Shown here: positions 22,888 through 30,843 of the stretch, one piece after another
Layout of the letters: every line of letters starts with the position of its first letter
Numbering within the stretch: the stretch's first letter is position 1
Assembly (NCBI RefSeq): GCF_013697085.1
Contig: NZ_JACEFT010000003.1
Coordinates: forward strand, 1 to 64,000
Origin: Billgrantia kenyensis
GTDB lineage: Bacteria; Pseudomonadota; Gammaproteobacteria; Pseudomonadales; Halomonadaceae
Length of the DNA stretch: 64,000 nt
Direction: 5' to 3'
Position numbers and translations under genes: made by a program
The notes under the pieces: model-generated
What the model saw: only the letters and a program-made list of their open reading frames with translations
The model's database searches: none
Told to the model about the DNA's origin: nothing

Positions 22888-23408
22888 TTCTGCACCTCCG
22901 GCAGGACGTGGTCACGTATGTCACTGGCCGAGATATAGCCAGTATGGTGATAGCGGATGATGCCATCGCGGTCGACCAAGAAGGTCTCCGGCGCGCCGTA
23001 GACACCCAGCTCGAAGCCCAGCTCGCCGTCCGGGTCGAAGATGTTCACCTCGAACGGGTTACCGAAGTCCTGCAGGAAGCCGATGCCCTTCTCGCGGGTG
23101 TCCTTGTAGTTGACCCCCACCATGCGAATGCCGCGATCCGCCAGGTCGAGCAGTTGGGGCATCTCGCGCCTGCACTCCGGGCACCACTCGCCCCAGACGT
23201 TGACCAGGGTGACTTCACCGTTGGCCAGCAGCGAGCGGTCGACGCGTCGCTCCGGATCTTCCAGCGTTGCCAGGTCGAACTCGGGGAAGTCGCGGGCCAT
23301 CAGCGCCGAGTCGCGGTGGAAGGGATCCAGCGACAGGCCCTTGTAGAGGAACAGCGACAACCCCAGGAAGCCGATCAGCGGCAACAGGAGTAACAAACGC
23401 CGGTTCAT
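22878..23408 (-). CDS. ccmG: Thiol:disulfide interchange protein CcmG/DsbE
   Basis: A 176-residue membrane-anchored thioredoxin. The N-terminal helix (about 3-22, RLLLLLPLIGFLGLSLFLY) faces a periplasmic domain with the active site WCPEC in VNVWGEWCPECRREMPQL (near residue 75) and the cis-proline region YGAPETFLVD. It passes electrons from DsbD to CcmH and apocytochrome c. Its ATG overlaps the ccmF stop (ATGA at 23405-23408), so translation is coupled. Confidence 0.95.
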   Translation of the reverse strand: MNRRLLLLLPLIGFLGLSLFLYKGLSLDPFHRDSALMARDFPEFDLATLEDPERRVDRSLLANGEVTLVNVWGEWCPECRREMPQLLDLADRGIRMVGVNYKDTREKGIGFLQDFGNPFEVNIFDPDGELGFELGVYGAPETFLVDRDGIIRYHHTGYISASDIRDHVLPEVQKWQ

Positions 23409-25423
23409 GCGGTCGCCTCCCGGCCCTTGCCTTCGGGCTTGGCTGTCGCCGCTGCCTGCTCAGGATCGGGCGCGGTGGCCAGGCGCCGATAGCGCTTGTC
23501 GACCACCGCAAGCACGCCACCGATGGCCATCAGCAGGCCACCCAGCCACAGCCAGCGCACGAACGGCTTGTACTGCACGCGCATGGCCCAGCTGTCGTCG
23601 CCGAGATCCTCGCCCATGGCCACGTAGAGGTCACGGAAGAAGCCCGGCCGCAGGGCAACCTGGGTCATCGGCATGCCGCGGGCGATGTAGAGCCGCTTCT
23701 CGGGGTGCATGTTGAAGGTACGACTGCTGCCGTCGCGCTGCACCTCGATCACCGCGCGGTCGGCCAGGAAGTTGGGCCCGCGGCGGCTGGCAAGGTCGGT
23801 CATGGTGAAGGTGTAACCGGCCACGCTGACGTGGTCGCCGACGCTCATACGCACGTTGCGCTCGATGTTGTAGTTCGATACTACCGCTACGCCGACGATG
23901 GTCACCGCCACGCCCAGGTGGCCCAGCTGCATGCCCCAGTAGGCCAGCGACAGCTTCTTGAGGCCGGCCATGACCGACGTGGAGTGGCGGGTCTTGTCGT
24001 AGAGGTCGCGCACCATGGGTAACACGATCCACAGTGCGGCGATCAGGCCGATCGCCACCGGCGCGCTCCAGCGCTCGGCAAAGATCAGCGGCAGCGCCAT
24101 GCCCAGTACCACCGAGACGGCAGCGGCGAGCCACAGGCGTTGGATCAGCAGCTTGCTGGTGGTGTCCTTCCAGCGCGAGATCGGCCCCAGCCCCATGAAC
24201 ACGCACATGAGCAGCGTCAGCGGCACGAACAGGGCGTTGAAGTAGGGAGGGCCAACGCTGATCTTGCCCAGGTCGAGGGCGTCGAGCAGCAGCGGGTAGA
24301 CGGTGCCCAGCAGCACGGTGACGGTCAGGATCACCAGCATGATGTTGTTGATCAGCAGCATGGCGTCGCGGGACAGCCAGCCGAAGCCCACCTTGTGGCT
24401 GACCCGCGGCGCGCGCAGGGCGAAGATCAACAGCGACAGCCCCACGGTAATCCCCAGCAGCATCAGGATGAAGAAGCCGCGCGAGGGGTCGTTGGCGAAG
24501 GCATGCACCGAGGTCAGCACGCCGGAGCGCACCAGGAAGGTCCCCAGCAGCGACAGCGAGAAGGTGGTGATCGCCAGCAGCAGGGTCCAGCTCTTGAACG
24601 AGCCGCGCTTCTCGGTCACCGCCAGCGAGTGCATCAGCGCGGTGCCGGTCAACCAGGGCAGCAGCGAGGCGTTCTCGACCGGATCCCAGAACCACCAGCC
24701 GCCCCAGCCCAGCTCGTAGTAGGCCCACCAGCTGCCCAGCGCGATGCCCACGGTAAGGAAGGCCCAGGCGAGGTTGGTCCAGGGGCGTGCCCAGCGCGCC
24801 CAGGCGGCGTCCAGGCGACCGCCGATCAGTGCGGCGATGGCGAAGGCAAAGACCACCGAGAAGCCGACGTAGCCCATGTAGAGCGCCGGCGGATGCATGA
24901 TCAGGCCGATGTCCTGCAGCAGCGGGTTGAGGTCCGCGCCGTCCTGCGGCATTTGCGGCAGCAGCCGCTCGAACGGATTGGAGGTGACCAGGATGAACAG
25001 CAGGAAACCCACGCAGACCATGCCCAGTACACTGATGACGCGTGCCACCATGTCCCGCGGCAGCTCGCGTGAATAGCGCACGGCAAAGTAGCCCCAGCCG
25101 GCCAGCATCAGGCTCCACAGCAGCACGGAGCCCTCATGGTTGCCCCATACCGCACTGAACTTGTAGTACCAGGGCAGCATGGAGTTGGAGTTGTTGGCCA
25201 CGTTGAGCACGCTGAAGTCGTCCAGCATGTAGCTGGCGGTCAGCGCCGCATAGGCGATGGCGACGAACAGGAACTGGCCGGCCGCCATGGGCCGGGCATA
25301 AGCCATCCACAGCGGCCGGCGCAGCGTCGCACCGGCCAGTGGCACCACCGACTGCACTACGGCGAACAGCAGCGCAATGACGAGGGCGAAGTGGCCGATT
25401 TCGGGAATCATCTGGATCTGCAT
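23405..25423 (-). CDS. ccmF: Cytochrome c heme lyase subunit CcmF
   Basis: A 672-residue polytopic membrane protein, the core of the heme lyase that attaches heme to the CXXCH of apocytochromes in the periplasm. The tryptophan-rich WWD motif is clear (WGGWWFWDPVENASLLPWL, near residue 230) and conserved periplasmic-facing histidines occur in GNHEGS (near residue 95) and elsewhere. I count about 14-15 hydrophobic helices spread over the length, and a large soluble segment near residues 505-610, as expected. It lies 12 bases after ccmE and overlaps ccmG by 4 bases. Confidence 0.95.
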   Translation of the reverse strand: MQIQMIPEIGHFALVIALLFAVVQSVVPLAGATLRRPLWMAYARPMAAGQFLFVAIAYAALTASYMLDDFSVLNVANNSNSMLPWYYKFSAVWGNHEGSVLLWSLMLAGWGYFAVRYSRELPRDMVARVISVLGMVCVGFLLFILVTSNPFERLLPQMPQDGADLNPLLQDIGLIMHPPALYMGYVGFSVVFAFAIAALIGGRLDAAWARWARPWTNLAWAFLTVGIALGSWWAYYELGWGGWWFWDPVENASLLPWLTGTALMHSLAVTEKRGSFKSWTLLLAITTFSLSLLGTFLVRSGVLTSVHAFANDPSRGFFILMLLGITVGLSLLIFALRAPRVSHKVGFGWLSRDAMLLINNIMLVILTVTVLLGTVYPLLLDALDLGKISVGPPYFNALFVPLTLLMCVFMGLGPISRWKDTTSKLLIQRLWLAAAVSVVLGMALPLIFAERWSAPVAIGLIAALWIVLPMVRDLYDKTRHSTSVMAGLKKLSLAYWGMQLGHLGVAVTIVGVAVVSNYNIERNVRMSVGDHVSVAGYTFTMTDLASRRGPNFLADRAVIEVQRDGSSRTFNMHPEKRLYIARGMPMTQVALRPGFFRDLYVAMGEDLGDDSWAMRVQYKPFVRWLWLGGLLMAIGGVLAVVDKRYRRLATAPDPEQAAATAKPEGKGREATA

Positions 25424-25435
25424 GGGTACTCCGGC

Positions 25436-25948
25436 TCAGTACTGGCTAGCGCCTTCTTGCGCCTCACCCTCTTCGATGCGTTCGGCTATCTTGGCGGCCT
25501 TCTGCTGGAAGTCCGCGGGTGAGTAACCGGCGGCCTCCAGCGCCTCTGCCACCTCGGGGGGCATGTAGTTCTCGTCGTGGCGCGCCAGCACCTGGTCGGC
25601 CTTGATGTAGCCGTCATGCTGAAGCTGGCCCACTACCACCACGCCCTGCCCTTCACGGAACAGGTCGGGGAGGATACCACTATAGTGGACGCGCACGTCC
25701 TCGACGTAGTCGGTCACGGTGAACTCCACGTCCAGGCTGTCCGGATTGCGATAGACGCTGCCCTCGCGGACCATGCCACCGGCACGGATCTGACGTTCGA
25801 AGGGGGCATCCCCCGCGGCGATCTGAATCGGACTGAAGAACAGGTTGATATTGGCCCTCAGCGCATAGAGCGTCAGACCCACGGCAATCGCCGCGAGTGA
25901 GACCAGGCCGAGGAACATGAACAGCTTCTGCTTGCGTTTAGGCGTCAT
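25436..25948 (-). CDS. ccmE: Heme chaperone CcmE
   Basis: A 170-residue periplasmic heme carrier with one N-terminal anchor (about 8-28, LFMFLGLVSLAAIAVGLTLYAL) and an OB-fold domain. The heme-binding histidine lies in LARHDENYMPPE (near residue 122), which forms the covalent heme adduct before transfer to CcmF. The tail is longer and acidic (ERIEEGEAQEGASQY). I chose ATG 25948 (TPKRKQKL), the usual basic start; the frame could extend four codons. The first bases overlap the end of ccmD. Confidence 0.94.
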   Translation of the reverse strand: MTPKRKQKLFMFLGLVSLAAIAVGLTLYALRANINLFFSPIQIAAGDAPFERQIRAGGMVREGSVYRNPDSLDVEFTVTDYVEDVRVHYSGILPDLFREGQGVVVVGQLQHDGYIKADQVLARHDENYMPPEVAEALEAAGYSPADFQQKAAKIAERIEEGEAQEGASQY

Positions 25949-26177
25949 TGGTACACCCACCCTTGCTAGTTTGAACCGGTATTGGCCCGGCGGTACGTCC
26001 GCCGTGGCGCGCCTCGCGGCGAGCGCGACGCTGCAGCTGACGCATCAGCTGGCGGCGCTCGGCGCGAGCATGAAAGACGATGCCCAGCATGAGGGCGGCG
26101 GTCACGCCCCAGGCCGACCAGACGTAGGGCGCGTGACCGCCCATGGCGAGTAGTTCCTGGAAGGTGTCGAAAGCCAT
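25938..26177 (-). CDS. ccmD: Heme exporter accessory protein CcmD
   Basis: A 79-residue small membrane protein with one helix (about 17-36, YVWSAWGVTAALMLGIVFHA) followed by a strongly basic cytoplasmic segment (RAERRQLMRQLQRRARREAR). CcmD helps release holo-CcmE from the CcmABC complex. Its ATG shares one base with the ccmC stop (TGATG) and it overlaps the start of ccmE by 11 bases. The C-terminal extension after the basic stretch is longer than in many relatives and covers the ccmE ribosome-binding region. Confidence 0.88.
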   Translation of the reverse strand: MAFDTFQELLAMGGHAPYVWSAWGVTAALMLGIVFHARAERRQLMRQLQRRARREARHGGRTAGPIPVQTSKGGCTNDA

Positions 26178-26917
26178 CAGTTGACCTCCTCGGCCAGTTC
26201 ACGTACCCAGCGCTTGCTGGATTCGCGACGCAGAATCTCGCTGCGCGTGCGGGTCAGGACCAGTGCAATGAAGAAGCTGTAGAAGCCGAGCACCATGATC
26301 AGCAACGGCAGCCACATCTCCATCGGCATGCCGACACGCCCGGTGATGGTGAAGGTTGCCGGCTGGTGCAGGGTGTACCACCAGTCCACCGAGTATTTGA
26401 TGATCGGGATATTGATGACACCCACCATGGCCAGCACCGAAGCCGCACGCGAGGCGCTGTCGCGACTGGAGAAGGCGCCACGCAGGGCGATCACGCCCAA
26501 GTAGAGGAACAGCAGGATCAGCATCGAGGTGAGACGCGCGTCCCACATCCACCAGGTGCCCCAGGTAGGCACGCCCCACACCGCCCCGGAGAACAGCGCG
26601 ACGAAGGTCATGGCCGCGCCGAACGGCGCCATGACGGTGGCCGCCATATCGGCGATCTTGATTTTCCAGACCATGAACACCAGCCCGGTGATCGCCATGG
26701 AAACGAAGATCGACTGGGCCAGGAAGGCCGCCGGCACGTGCACGTAGATGATGCGGAAACTATTGCCCTGCTGATAATCGGCCGGTGCGAAGGCCAGCCC
26801 CCAGATCGTGCCGGTGACGATCAGAATCAGTGCCGCGGCCCAGAACCAGGGCTGCAGACGTGCGCTGATGGCATAGAACCACTTGGGGGAACGCAGCTTG
26901 TTAATAAAAGCCCACAT
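26177..26917 (-). CDS. ccmC: Heme exporter membrane protein CcmC
   Basis: A 246-residue protein with six membrane helices and the periplasmic WWD heme-handling motif ([23 protein letters not shown], near residue 125), flanked by conserved histidines in [10 protein letters not shown] (near residue 60) and TLHQPAT (near residue 185). CcmC presents heme to CcmE and is part of the CcmABCD transporter. It starts 14 bases after ccmB and shares a base with ccmD. Confidence 0.95.
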   Translation of the reverse strand: MWAFINKLRSPKWFYAISARLQPWFWAAALILIVTGTIWGLAFAPADYQQGNSFRIIYVHVPAAFLAQSIFVSMAITGLVFMVWKIKIADMAATVMAPFGAAMTFVALFSGAVWGVPTWGTWWMWDARLTSMLILLFLYLGVIALRGAFSSRDSASRAASVLAMVGVINIPIIKYSVDWWYTLHQPATFTITGRVGMPMEMWLPLLIMVLGFYSFFIALVLTRTRSEILRRESSKRWVRELAEEVN

Positions 26918-26931
26918 TGGCTCTCACCCTC

Positions 26932-27669
26932 TCAACCGTTGATGCTGATGCGCAGCGATGCCGCGATCGCCAGTGGCGCAAGGCTCAGGGCCAGCGCCAG
27001 CAGCGCGCCGAGAATCGCCAGATGCGCCAGTACGCCATCGCCGAGGATGGCCGCCTGGACGGCTCCGGCGCCGAAGATCAGCACCGGGATGTAAAGGGGC
27101 AACACCAGCAGCGAGAGCAGCACGCCGCCACGAGAGAGCCCCACCGTCAGCGCCGCTCCGATGGCACCAATCAGACTGAGACTGGCGCTTCCCAGTGCCA
27201 GTGAAATTGCCAATACCGCATAGCTGCCTGCCGGTAGTGCCAGCATGATCCCGAGGATCGGCGCCATCAGCGCCAGGGGCAGCCCGGTGAGCAGCCAGTG
27301 CACTGTCACCTTGGCCAGGGCCAGCAGCGCCAGCGGCTGGGGCGTCAGCAGCAGTTGCTCCAGCGAGCCATCGTCGTAATCGGCCCGGAACAGGCTGTCC
27401 AGCGACAGCAGGGCCGCCAGCAGTGCTGCCACCCATAGCAAGCCGGGCGCGATGGCCGCGAGCAGCGCCGGATCGGGGGAGATACCGATCGGGAACAGGG
27501 TGATTACCAGCGCGAAGAACACCAGCGGATTGAGCACTTCGCTGCGCCGCCGCAGCAGCAACACGAGATCCCGCTTGAGCGTGGCCCACACTGCGACAGC
27601 GAGGCCGCCACGAGGTTCCTCGCGCGTCACCGCGACCTCCTTGGCGAGCGTGCCTTCAGACACCGACAT
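26932..27669 (-). CDS. ccmB: Heme exporter permease CcmB
   Basis: A 245-residue six-helix permease of the CcmAB ABC transporter. Recognisable stretches are LKRDLVLLLRRRSEVLNPLVFFALVITLFPIGI near residues 30-60, DYDDGSLEQLLL near residue 95 and the hydrophobic C-terminal half. ATP hydrolysis by CcmA with CcmB is thought to drive release of holo-CcmE rather than simple heme export. The ATG at 27669 has a strong GGAGGGG site and overlaps the ccmA end by 14 bases. A longer reading of this frame, to 27972, is antisense-like sequence inside ccmA and is not used. Confidence 0.93.
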   Translation of the reverse strand: MSVSEGTLAKEVAVTREEPRGGLAVAVWATLKRDLVLLLRRRSEVLNPLVFFALVITLFPIGISPDPALLAAIAPGLLWVAALLAALLSLDSLFRADYDDGSLEQLLLTPQPLALLALAKVTVHWLLTGLPLALMAPILGIMLALPAGSYAVLAISLALGSASLSLIGAIGAALTVGLSRGGVLLSLLVLPLYIPVLIFGAGAVQAAILGDGVLAHLAILGALLALALSLAPLAIAASLRISING

Positions 27670-28300
27670 CGTCCCCTCCCCCGCCGAGACGGATGCGGCG
27701 CAGTTCGGCACATGGCGATAGCTCATGGTGCGTGGTGACCAGTACACAGCCGCCACGGCGGGCATGCCCCACCAGGCGCTGCTCGAGCGCCGCGACACCG
27801 TCGCGGTCGATGGCGGTGAAAGGTTCGTCGAGCACCCACAGCGGACGCGGGGTAAGCAGCAGCCGCGCCAGTGCCACGCGGCGCTGCTGCCCGGCCGAGA
27901 GCTGCCCCGCCGGGACGTCCTCGAAGCCTCCCAGCCCAACCTCCTCGAGCGCCGCGTAGCGCGACTCCTCATCGGGCCCGTGTCCGGCCAGCGCCTGGTA
28001 CCAGGCCAGATTCTCCAGTGGAGTCAGCGCCGCCTTGACGCCGGGCGCGTGGCCCAGGTAAAGCAGGTTCGAGAGGAAGGAGTCACGCGCTTCACGCATG
28101 GGCAGCTCATTCCAGAACAGCTCGCCTTCATAGTCCGCCAGTTGACCGGAGAGGATCTTCAGCAGAGTGGTCTTGCCACTGCCGTTGGGACCCTCTACAC
28201 GGACGATCTCGCCGGCGTGGATGTCCAGGTCGAGATCCTGGAACAGCCAGCGGTCATCACGTTCGCAGGCCAGGCTTTGCGCTTGTAGACGCAGGCTCAA
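27656..28300 (-). CDS. ccmA: Heme exporter ATP-binding protein CcmA
   Basis: An ABC-type ATPase of about 214 residues. Motifs in order: Walker A GPNGSGKTT (near residue 36), signature LSAGQQRR (near 135), Walker B LWVLDEP (near 155) and switch histidine in THHEL (near 195). I place the start at TTG 28300 because GGAG lies 7 bases before it and the product then matches the usual family length; a GTG at 28306 is also possible, and the frame open to 28390 adds unrelated residues. It is the first gene of the ccmABCDEFGHI operon. The gap upstream holds the divergent SOS-type promoter of the S24 gene. Confidence 0.92.
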   Translation of the reverse strand: MSLRLQAQSLACERDDRWLFQDLDLDIHAGEIVRVEGPNGSGKTTLLKILSGQLADYEGELFWNELPMREARDSFLSNLLYLGHAPGVKAALTPLENLAWYQALAGHGPDEESRYAALEEVGLGGFEDVPAGQLSAGQQRRVALARLLLTPRPLWVLDEPFTAIDRDGVAALEQRLVGHARRGGCVLVTTHHELSPCAELRRIRLGGGGDDVGV

Positions 28301-28428
28301 CGGCACTCTCCAGATATGGGTAAATTTCCAGCAAATGCTACACTGAAATGCCGTTTTCCTGCCAGCAATCGAGGTGCGGCACGGCGCCACCCTTGCCCCA
28401 AGTCAAGGCAACAGCGAGGCGACGGAAC

Positions 28429-28456
28429 TTGCCAGTGCCGTAGCGCCTGATATGAT
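28429..28456 (+). promoter_or_regulatory. Sigma-70 promoter of the S24 peptidase gene
   Basis: TTGCCA at 28429-28434 (5 of 6 to TTGACA) and TATGAT at 28451-28456 (5 of 6 to TATAAT) are 16 bases apart, upstream of the S24 gene. A start about 7 bases after the -10 box would fall at the LexA box, so repressor binding would block initiation. Confidence 0.65.
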
Positions 28457-28465
28457 GCAAGCAAC

Positions 28466-28481
28466 CTGTACATTTCAACAG
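28466..28481. promoter_or_regulatory. LexA (SOS) box upstream of the S24-yigZ operon
   Basis: CTGT-N8-ACAG matches the gammaproteobacterial LexA core exactly, and the symmetry extends to AACCTGT / ACAGGTT, giving 7-base arms around an AT-rich spacer. It lies just downstream of the -10 box and 26 bases before the ATG at 28507. A box of the same class lies before recA at 53565-53580. Confidence 0.85.
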
Positions 28482-28506
28482 GTTCGTAGACAGGGGGGAA
28501 CTGCCA

Positions 28507-28986
28507 ATGCCAACACCTTCCATGCACTACCTTTTCCGACGCCCCAACCTGCCCATCGCGACCTCCTGGGCCAGCGTCGACGCCAACGACCTCGTCGAAG
28601 TGCCCCTGCTGGGGGACGTCTCGGCGGGCCTGCCCATCGAAGCCTGCCCCAGCGGGGGCGCCATTCGTGCACCGGCCTGCATGGTGAGGCGCAACACCTA
28701 CGCCCTGCGCGTGCGCGGCGACTCGATGGTCGACTGCAATATCTTCGACGGCGACGTGATCATCATCGAGCGTCAGGAAAGCGCGGAAAACGGCGAGACC
28801 GCCGTGGTGCTGATCAACCAGCAGGAAGTGACGCTGAAAAAGCTCTATATCGAGAAGAACGGCGTTCGCCTGCAGCCTGCCAACGAGAACATGGCGCCGA
28901 TCTACCTCAAGAACAGCGATATCCAGGTACTGGGCATGGTGATGGGCGTGGTACGTCAGCAGGACGGTCCCGAGCTGACCCACTGA
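28507..28986 (+). CDS. UmuD/LexA-like self-cleaving S24 peptidase without DNA-binding domain
   Basis: A 159-residue S24-family protein. The self-cleavage site Ala-Gly (VSAG, A40-G41), nucleophile Ser in RGDSMVD (S73) and general-base Lys in VTLKKLY (K111) are all present with LexA/UmuD-like spacing, so RecA-stimulated autoproteolysis is expected. The first 39 residues are too short for a LexA winged helix and resemble the UmuD arm, so this is a UmuD-type protein, yet no umuC or other Y-family polymerase is in the window. Start ATG 28507 follows GGGGGGA at 28493-28499. The gene sits behind a consensus-like promoter with a LexA box, and its stop overlaps the yigZ start (TGATG). It may partner a distant UmuC or DnaE2-type polymerase, or act as a regulator; that is open. 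Confidence 0.85.
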   Translation: MPTPSMHYLFRRPNLPIATSWASVDANDLVEVPLLGDVSAGLPIEACPSGGAIRAPACMVRRNTYALRVRGDSMVDCNIFDGDVIIIERQESAENGETAVVLINQQEVTLKKLYIEKNGVRLQPANENMAPIYLKNSDIQVLGMVMGVVRQQDGPELTH

Positions 28987-29606
28987 TGCGCTATCCGGTA
29001 CCCGACCTAGCTCCCGATGCCTGGCAGGAGAGTGTCATCGAAGTCGAGCGCAGCCGCTTCATCGCCTGGCTCTGCCATGCGCCCGACGTAGCCGCCTTCG
29101 ACGCTCTGCTGACGGCAGCGAGACGCACCCACCCCAATGCCAGCCATCACTGCAGCGCCTACATTGCCGGCCCACCCGGCGAACAGAACGCCATCGGCTT
29201 CTCCGACGACGGCGAGCCGGGAGGAACGGCAGGCCGTCCCATGTTCCAGGTGTTGGAAGGTGCCGGCCTGGGCCAGGTAGGCTGCGTTGTGACCCGCTAT
29301 TTCGGCGGCACCAAGCTCGGCACCGGCGGGCTGGCCCGCGCCTACGCCCAGGCCGTGGCCAGGGCGCTGGAGTCACTGCCCAGGCGGGAAATGGTCGAGC
29401 GCACCGCCTTCAGGCTCAGGGTCGACTTCGCCGGCGAGGCCGAGGCCCGCACCTGGCTAGAAAGCCGCGGCACGCCGGTGATTGCTGTCGATTATGCCAG
29501 CGACGGAGTCATTCTCACCGTGGGCTGGCCCAGCGACATCGAGGCCGACCTGAGTCCGCTGGAAGCGCGATTACGCGGCCGCGTGACCCGGATCGACACC
29601 CCTTGA
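28986..29606 (+). CDS. yigZ: YigZ family protein (IMPACT fold)
   Basis: A 206-residue YigZ/IMPACT-family protein. The N-terminal domain shows VERSRFIAWL, HPNASHHCSAY and the conserved stretch FSDDGEPGGTAGRPM, VVTRYFGGTKLGTGGLARAY (about 70-125); the C-terminal ferredoxin-like domain (UPF0029 C-terminal) runs from about 140 to 200. Eukaryotic IMPACT regulates the kinase Gcn2; the bacterial role is not settled. The ATG shares one base with the S24 stop, so it should be induced with it under SOS control, which is unusual for this family. No terminator is obvious after it; a weak 6-bp hairpin (CCCTAT/ATAGGG) lies at 29615-29634. Confidence 0.9.
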   Translation: MRYPVPDLAPDAWQESVIEVERSRFIAWLCHAPDVAAFDALLTAARRTHPNASHHCSAYIAGPPGEQNAIGFSDDGEPGGTAGRPMFQVLEGAGLGQVGCVVTRYFGGTKLGTGGLARAYAQAVARALESLPRREMVERTAFRLRVDFAGEAEARTWLESRGTPVIAVDYASDGVILTVGWPSDIEADLSPLEARLRGRVTRIDTP

Positions 29607-29644
29607 AGCGGCATCCCTATACCTCCCGATAGGGCACACAATCT

Positions 29645-29671
29645 TGGTATACCACATCAATTGGTATACCG
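29645..29671. promoter_or_regulatory. Twin GntR-type operators TGGTATACCA / TGGTATACCG
   Basis: A perfect palindrome at 29645-29654 and a 9-of-10 copy at 29662-29671, 17 bases centre to centre, in the control region of the diiron operon. The pattern T-GGT-AT-ACC-A is typical of FCD-type GntR operators, and the same word recurs at four other places in this cluster. Confidence 0.65.
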
Positions 29672-29826
29672 TACTCCTGCATAGGATCTAACCGCACCCT
29701 TTCTTCTCCCCATGCCCCGATACCGAACAGGCGGCCACCAGCCGCGCAGCAGCGCGGCCCTCCTGCCAGCAACAGAGCCTTACCGCAAGCGCACATAGAA
29801 AATATTGACCCAGGTCAGAAAAAGCC

Positions 29827-29856
29827 TTGACAGGCCAGCCGAGGGGAAATTACGCT
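29827..29856 (+). promoter_or_regulatory. Possible promoter of the diiron-enzyme operon
   Basis: A perfect -35 box TTGACA (29827-29832) followed after 18 bases by TACGCT (29851-29856), which matches the -10 consensus at only three positions. The operator at 29863-29888 would cover the transcription start. The poor -10 suggests a weak or activator-dependent promoter; a different start is possible. Confidence 0.35.
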
Positions 29857-29862
29857 GCATTC

Positions 29863-29888
29863 ATGGCTTTTGGTATACCATGAGCCAT
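29863..29888. promoter_or_regulatory. 26-bp palindromic operator centred on TGGTATACCA
   Basis: The core TGGTATACCA (29871-29880) is nested in outer arms ATGGCT (29863-29868) and AGCCAT (29883-29888) with the same centre, so 11 of 13 base pairs are symmetric. It lies about 100 bases before the first gene of the operon and just after a TTGACA box, a position suited to repression. Confidence 0.65.
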
Positions 29889-29987
29889 TCAGCGAAACCC
29901 GGCGAATGGCCGGCACCATGACAGCCAACAACAAGAGCGCGGCCTGATGGTCAGGCGGCGCAAGAGCGACGAACAGGAGTCCTCCCC

Positions 29988-30719
29988 ATGGCACAGTTGA
30001 TGAATCGCGACGAATTCCGCACCGCACTCGAAGAAGCCATCAAGGGCAAGAGCGCCAACAAGGCCCCGTTCAGCGTGGCCTGGGCCAGCGGCAAGCTGTC
30101 CCGTGACCACCTCGCCCGCTGGGCCGAGAACCACTACCACTACGTGGGTCCGTTTGCCGACTACCTGGCCTACATCTATGCCAACACCCCGGAGAGCTAC
30201 ACCGAGGCCAAGGACTTCCTGCTGCAGAACATGTACGAGGAAGAGCTCGGCGGCGATCGTCACACCGACCTGCTGATCCGCTTCGCCGAGGCCTGCGGCA
30301 CCACCCGCGAGCGTGTCGAGAACCCGGACAACATGTCACCCACCACGCGTGGCCTGCAGAGCTGGTGCTACGCCGTCGCCATGCGCGAGCATCCGGTGGT
30401 TGCCGTGGCCGCCCTGGTCGTCGGCCTGGAGTCTCAGGTGCCGTCGATCTATCGCCGCCAGACCCCGACCCTGCGCGAGAAGTACGGCTTCACCGACGAA
30501 GAGGTCGAGTTCTTCGATCTGCATATCGTCTCCGACGAGATCCACGGCGAGCGCGGCTACCAGATCGTGCTGGAGCACGCGGACACCGTCGAGCTGCAGC
30601 AGCGCTGCCTGAAGATCTGCGAGATCGGCGCCCAGATGCGCCTGCTCTACACCACCGCGCTGTACTACGACTATGTCGCCGAAGAGCTGCCGCTCTCCGA
30701 GCTCGACATGGCGGCCTGA
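29988..30719 (+). CDS. CADD/PqqC-like heme-oxygenase-fold diiron protein (HDO family)
   Basis: A 243-residue all-helical protein of the TenA/PqqC superfamily. Residues E85, H92, E148, H179, D183 and H186 (in EEELGGDRH, GLESQVP and LHIVSDEIHGE) match the order and spacing of the six metal ligands known for Chlamydia CADD, so I read it as a diiron oxidase or oxygenase rather than a thiaminase or PQQ synthase. Such enzymes use O2 for C-C, C-N or N-oxidation chemistry and often need an electron donor. It is the first gene of an operon that also encodes a [2Fe-2S] flavin reductase and a ferredoxin, which could supply electrons. The start at 29988 has AGGAG about 12 bases before. No PQQ or folate genes are nearby, so its substrate is unknown. 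Confidence 0.75.
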   Translation: MAQLMNRDEFRTALEEAIKGKSANKAPFSVAWASGKLSRDHLARWAENHYHYVGPFADYLAYIYANTPESYTEAKDFLLQNMYEEELGGDRHTDLLIRFAEACGTTRERVENPDNMSPTTRGLQSWCYAVAMREHPVVAVAALVVGLESQVPSIYRRQTPTLREKYGFTDEEVEFFDLHIVSDEIHGERGYQIVLEHADTVELQQRCLKICEIGAQMRLLYTTALYYDYVAEELPLSELDMAA

Positions 30720-30843
30720 TCGAGCCCTCCCCAGCCTCGTGTCGCGTCATCTGCTGGCCTGCTGCCGGCAGATGGCCGCCACGCGGCCGGGACCATGAAG
30801 ACAGCCCGTGAAGACAGCCAGCGACGACAAAGAGGTAAGCGTC

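Larger units (their letters stand above)
29607..29987. other. Intergenic control region of the diiron-enzyme operon
   Basis: 381 bases without a gene, clearly more AT-rich than the flanks. It holds a weak hairpin (29615-29634), twin GntR-type operators (29645-29671), a possible promoter (TTGACA at 29827-29832 with a poor -10 at 29851-29856) and a large palindromic operator (29863-29888). The middle part, 29690-29800, shows nothing I can assign. Confidence 0.6.

Noticed and set aside
26932..27972. Long version of ccmB beginning at 27972
   Set aside because: The extra 101 residues overlap ccmA in another frame and are Arg/Ser-rich; a strong ribosome site supports 27669.
29988..30719. PqqC or TenA (thiaminase) identity for the helical protein
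   Set aside because: No pqq or thiamine genes are near, and the six CADD-type diiron ligands are present, which TenA thiaminases lack.
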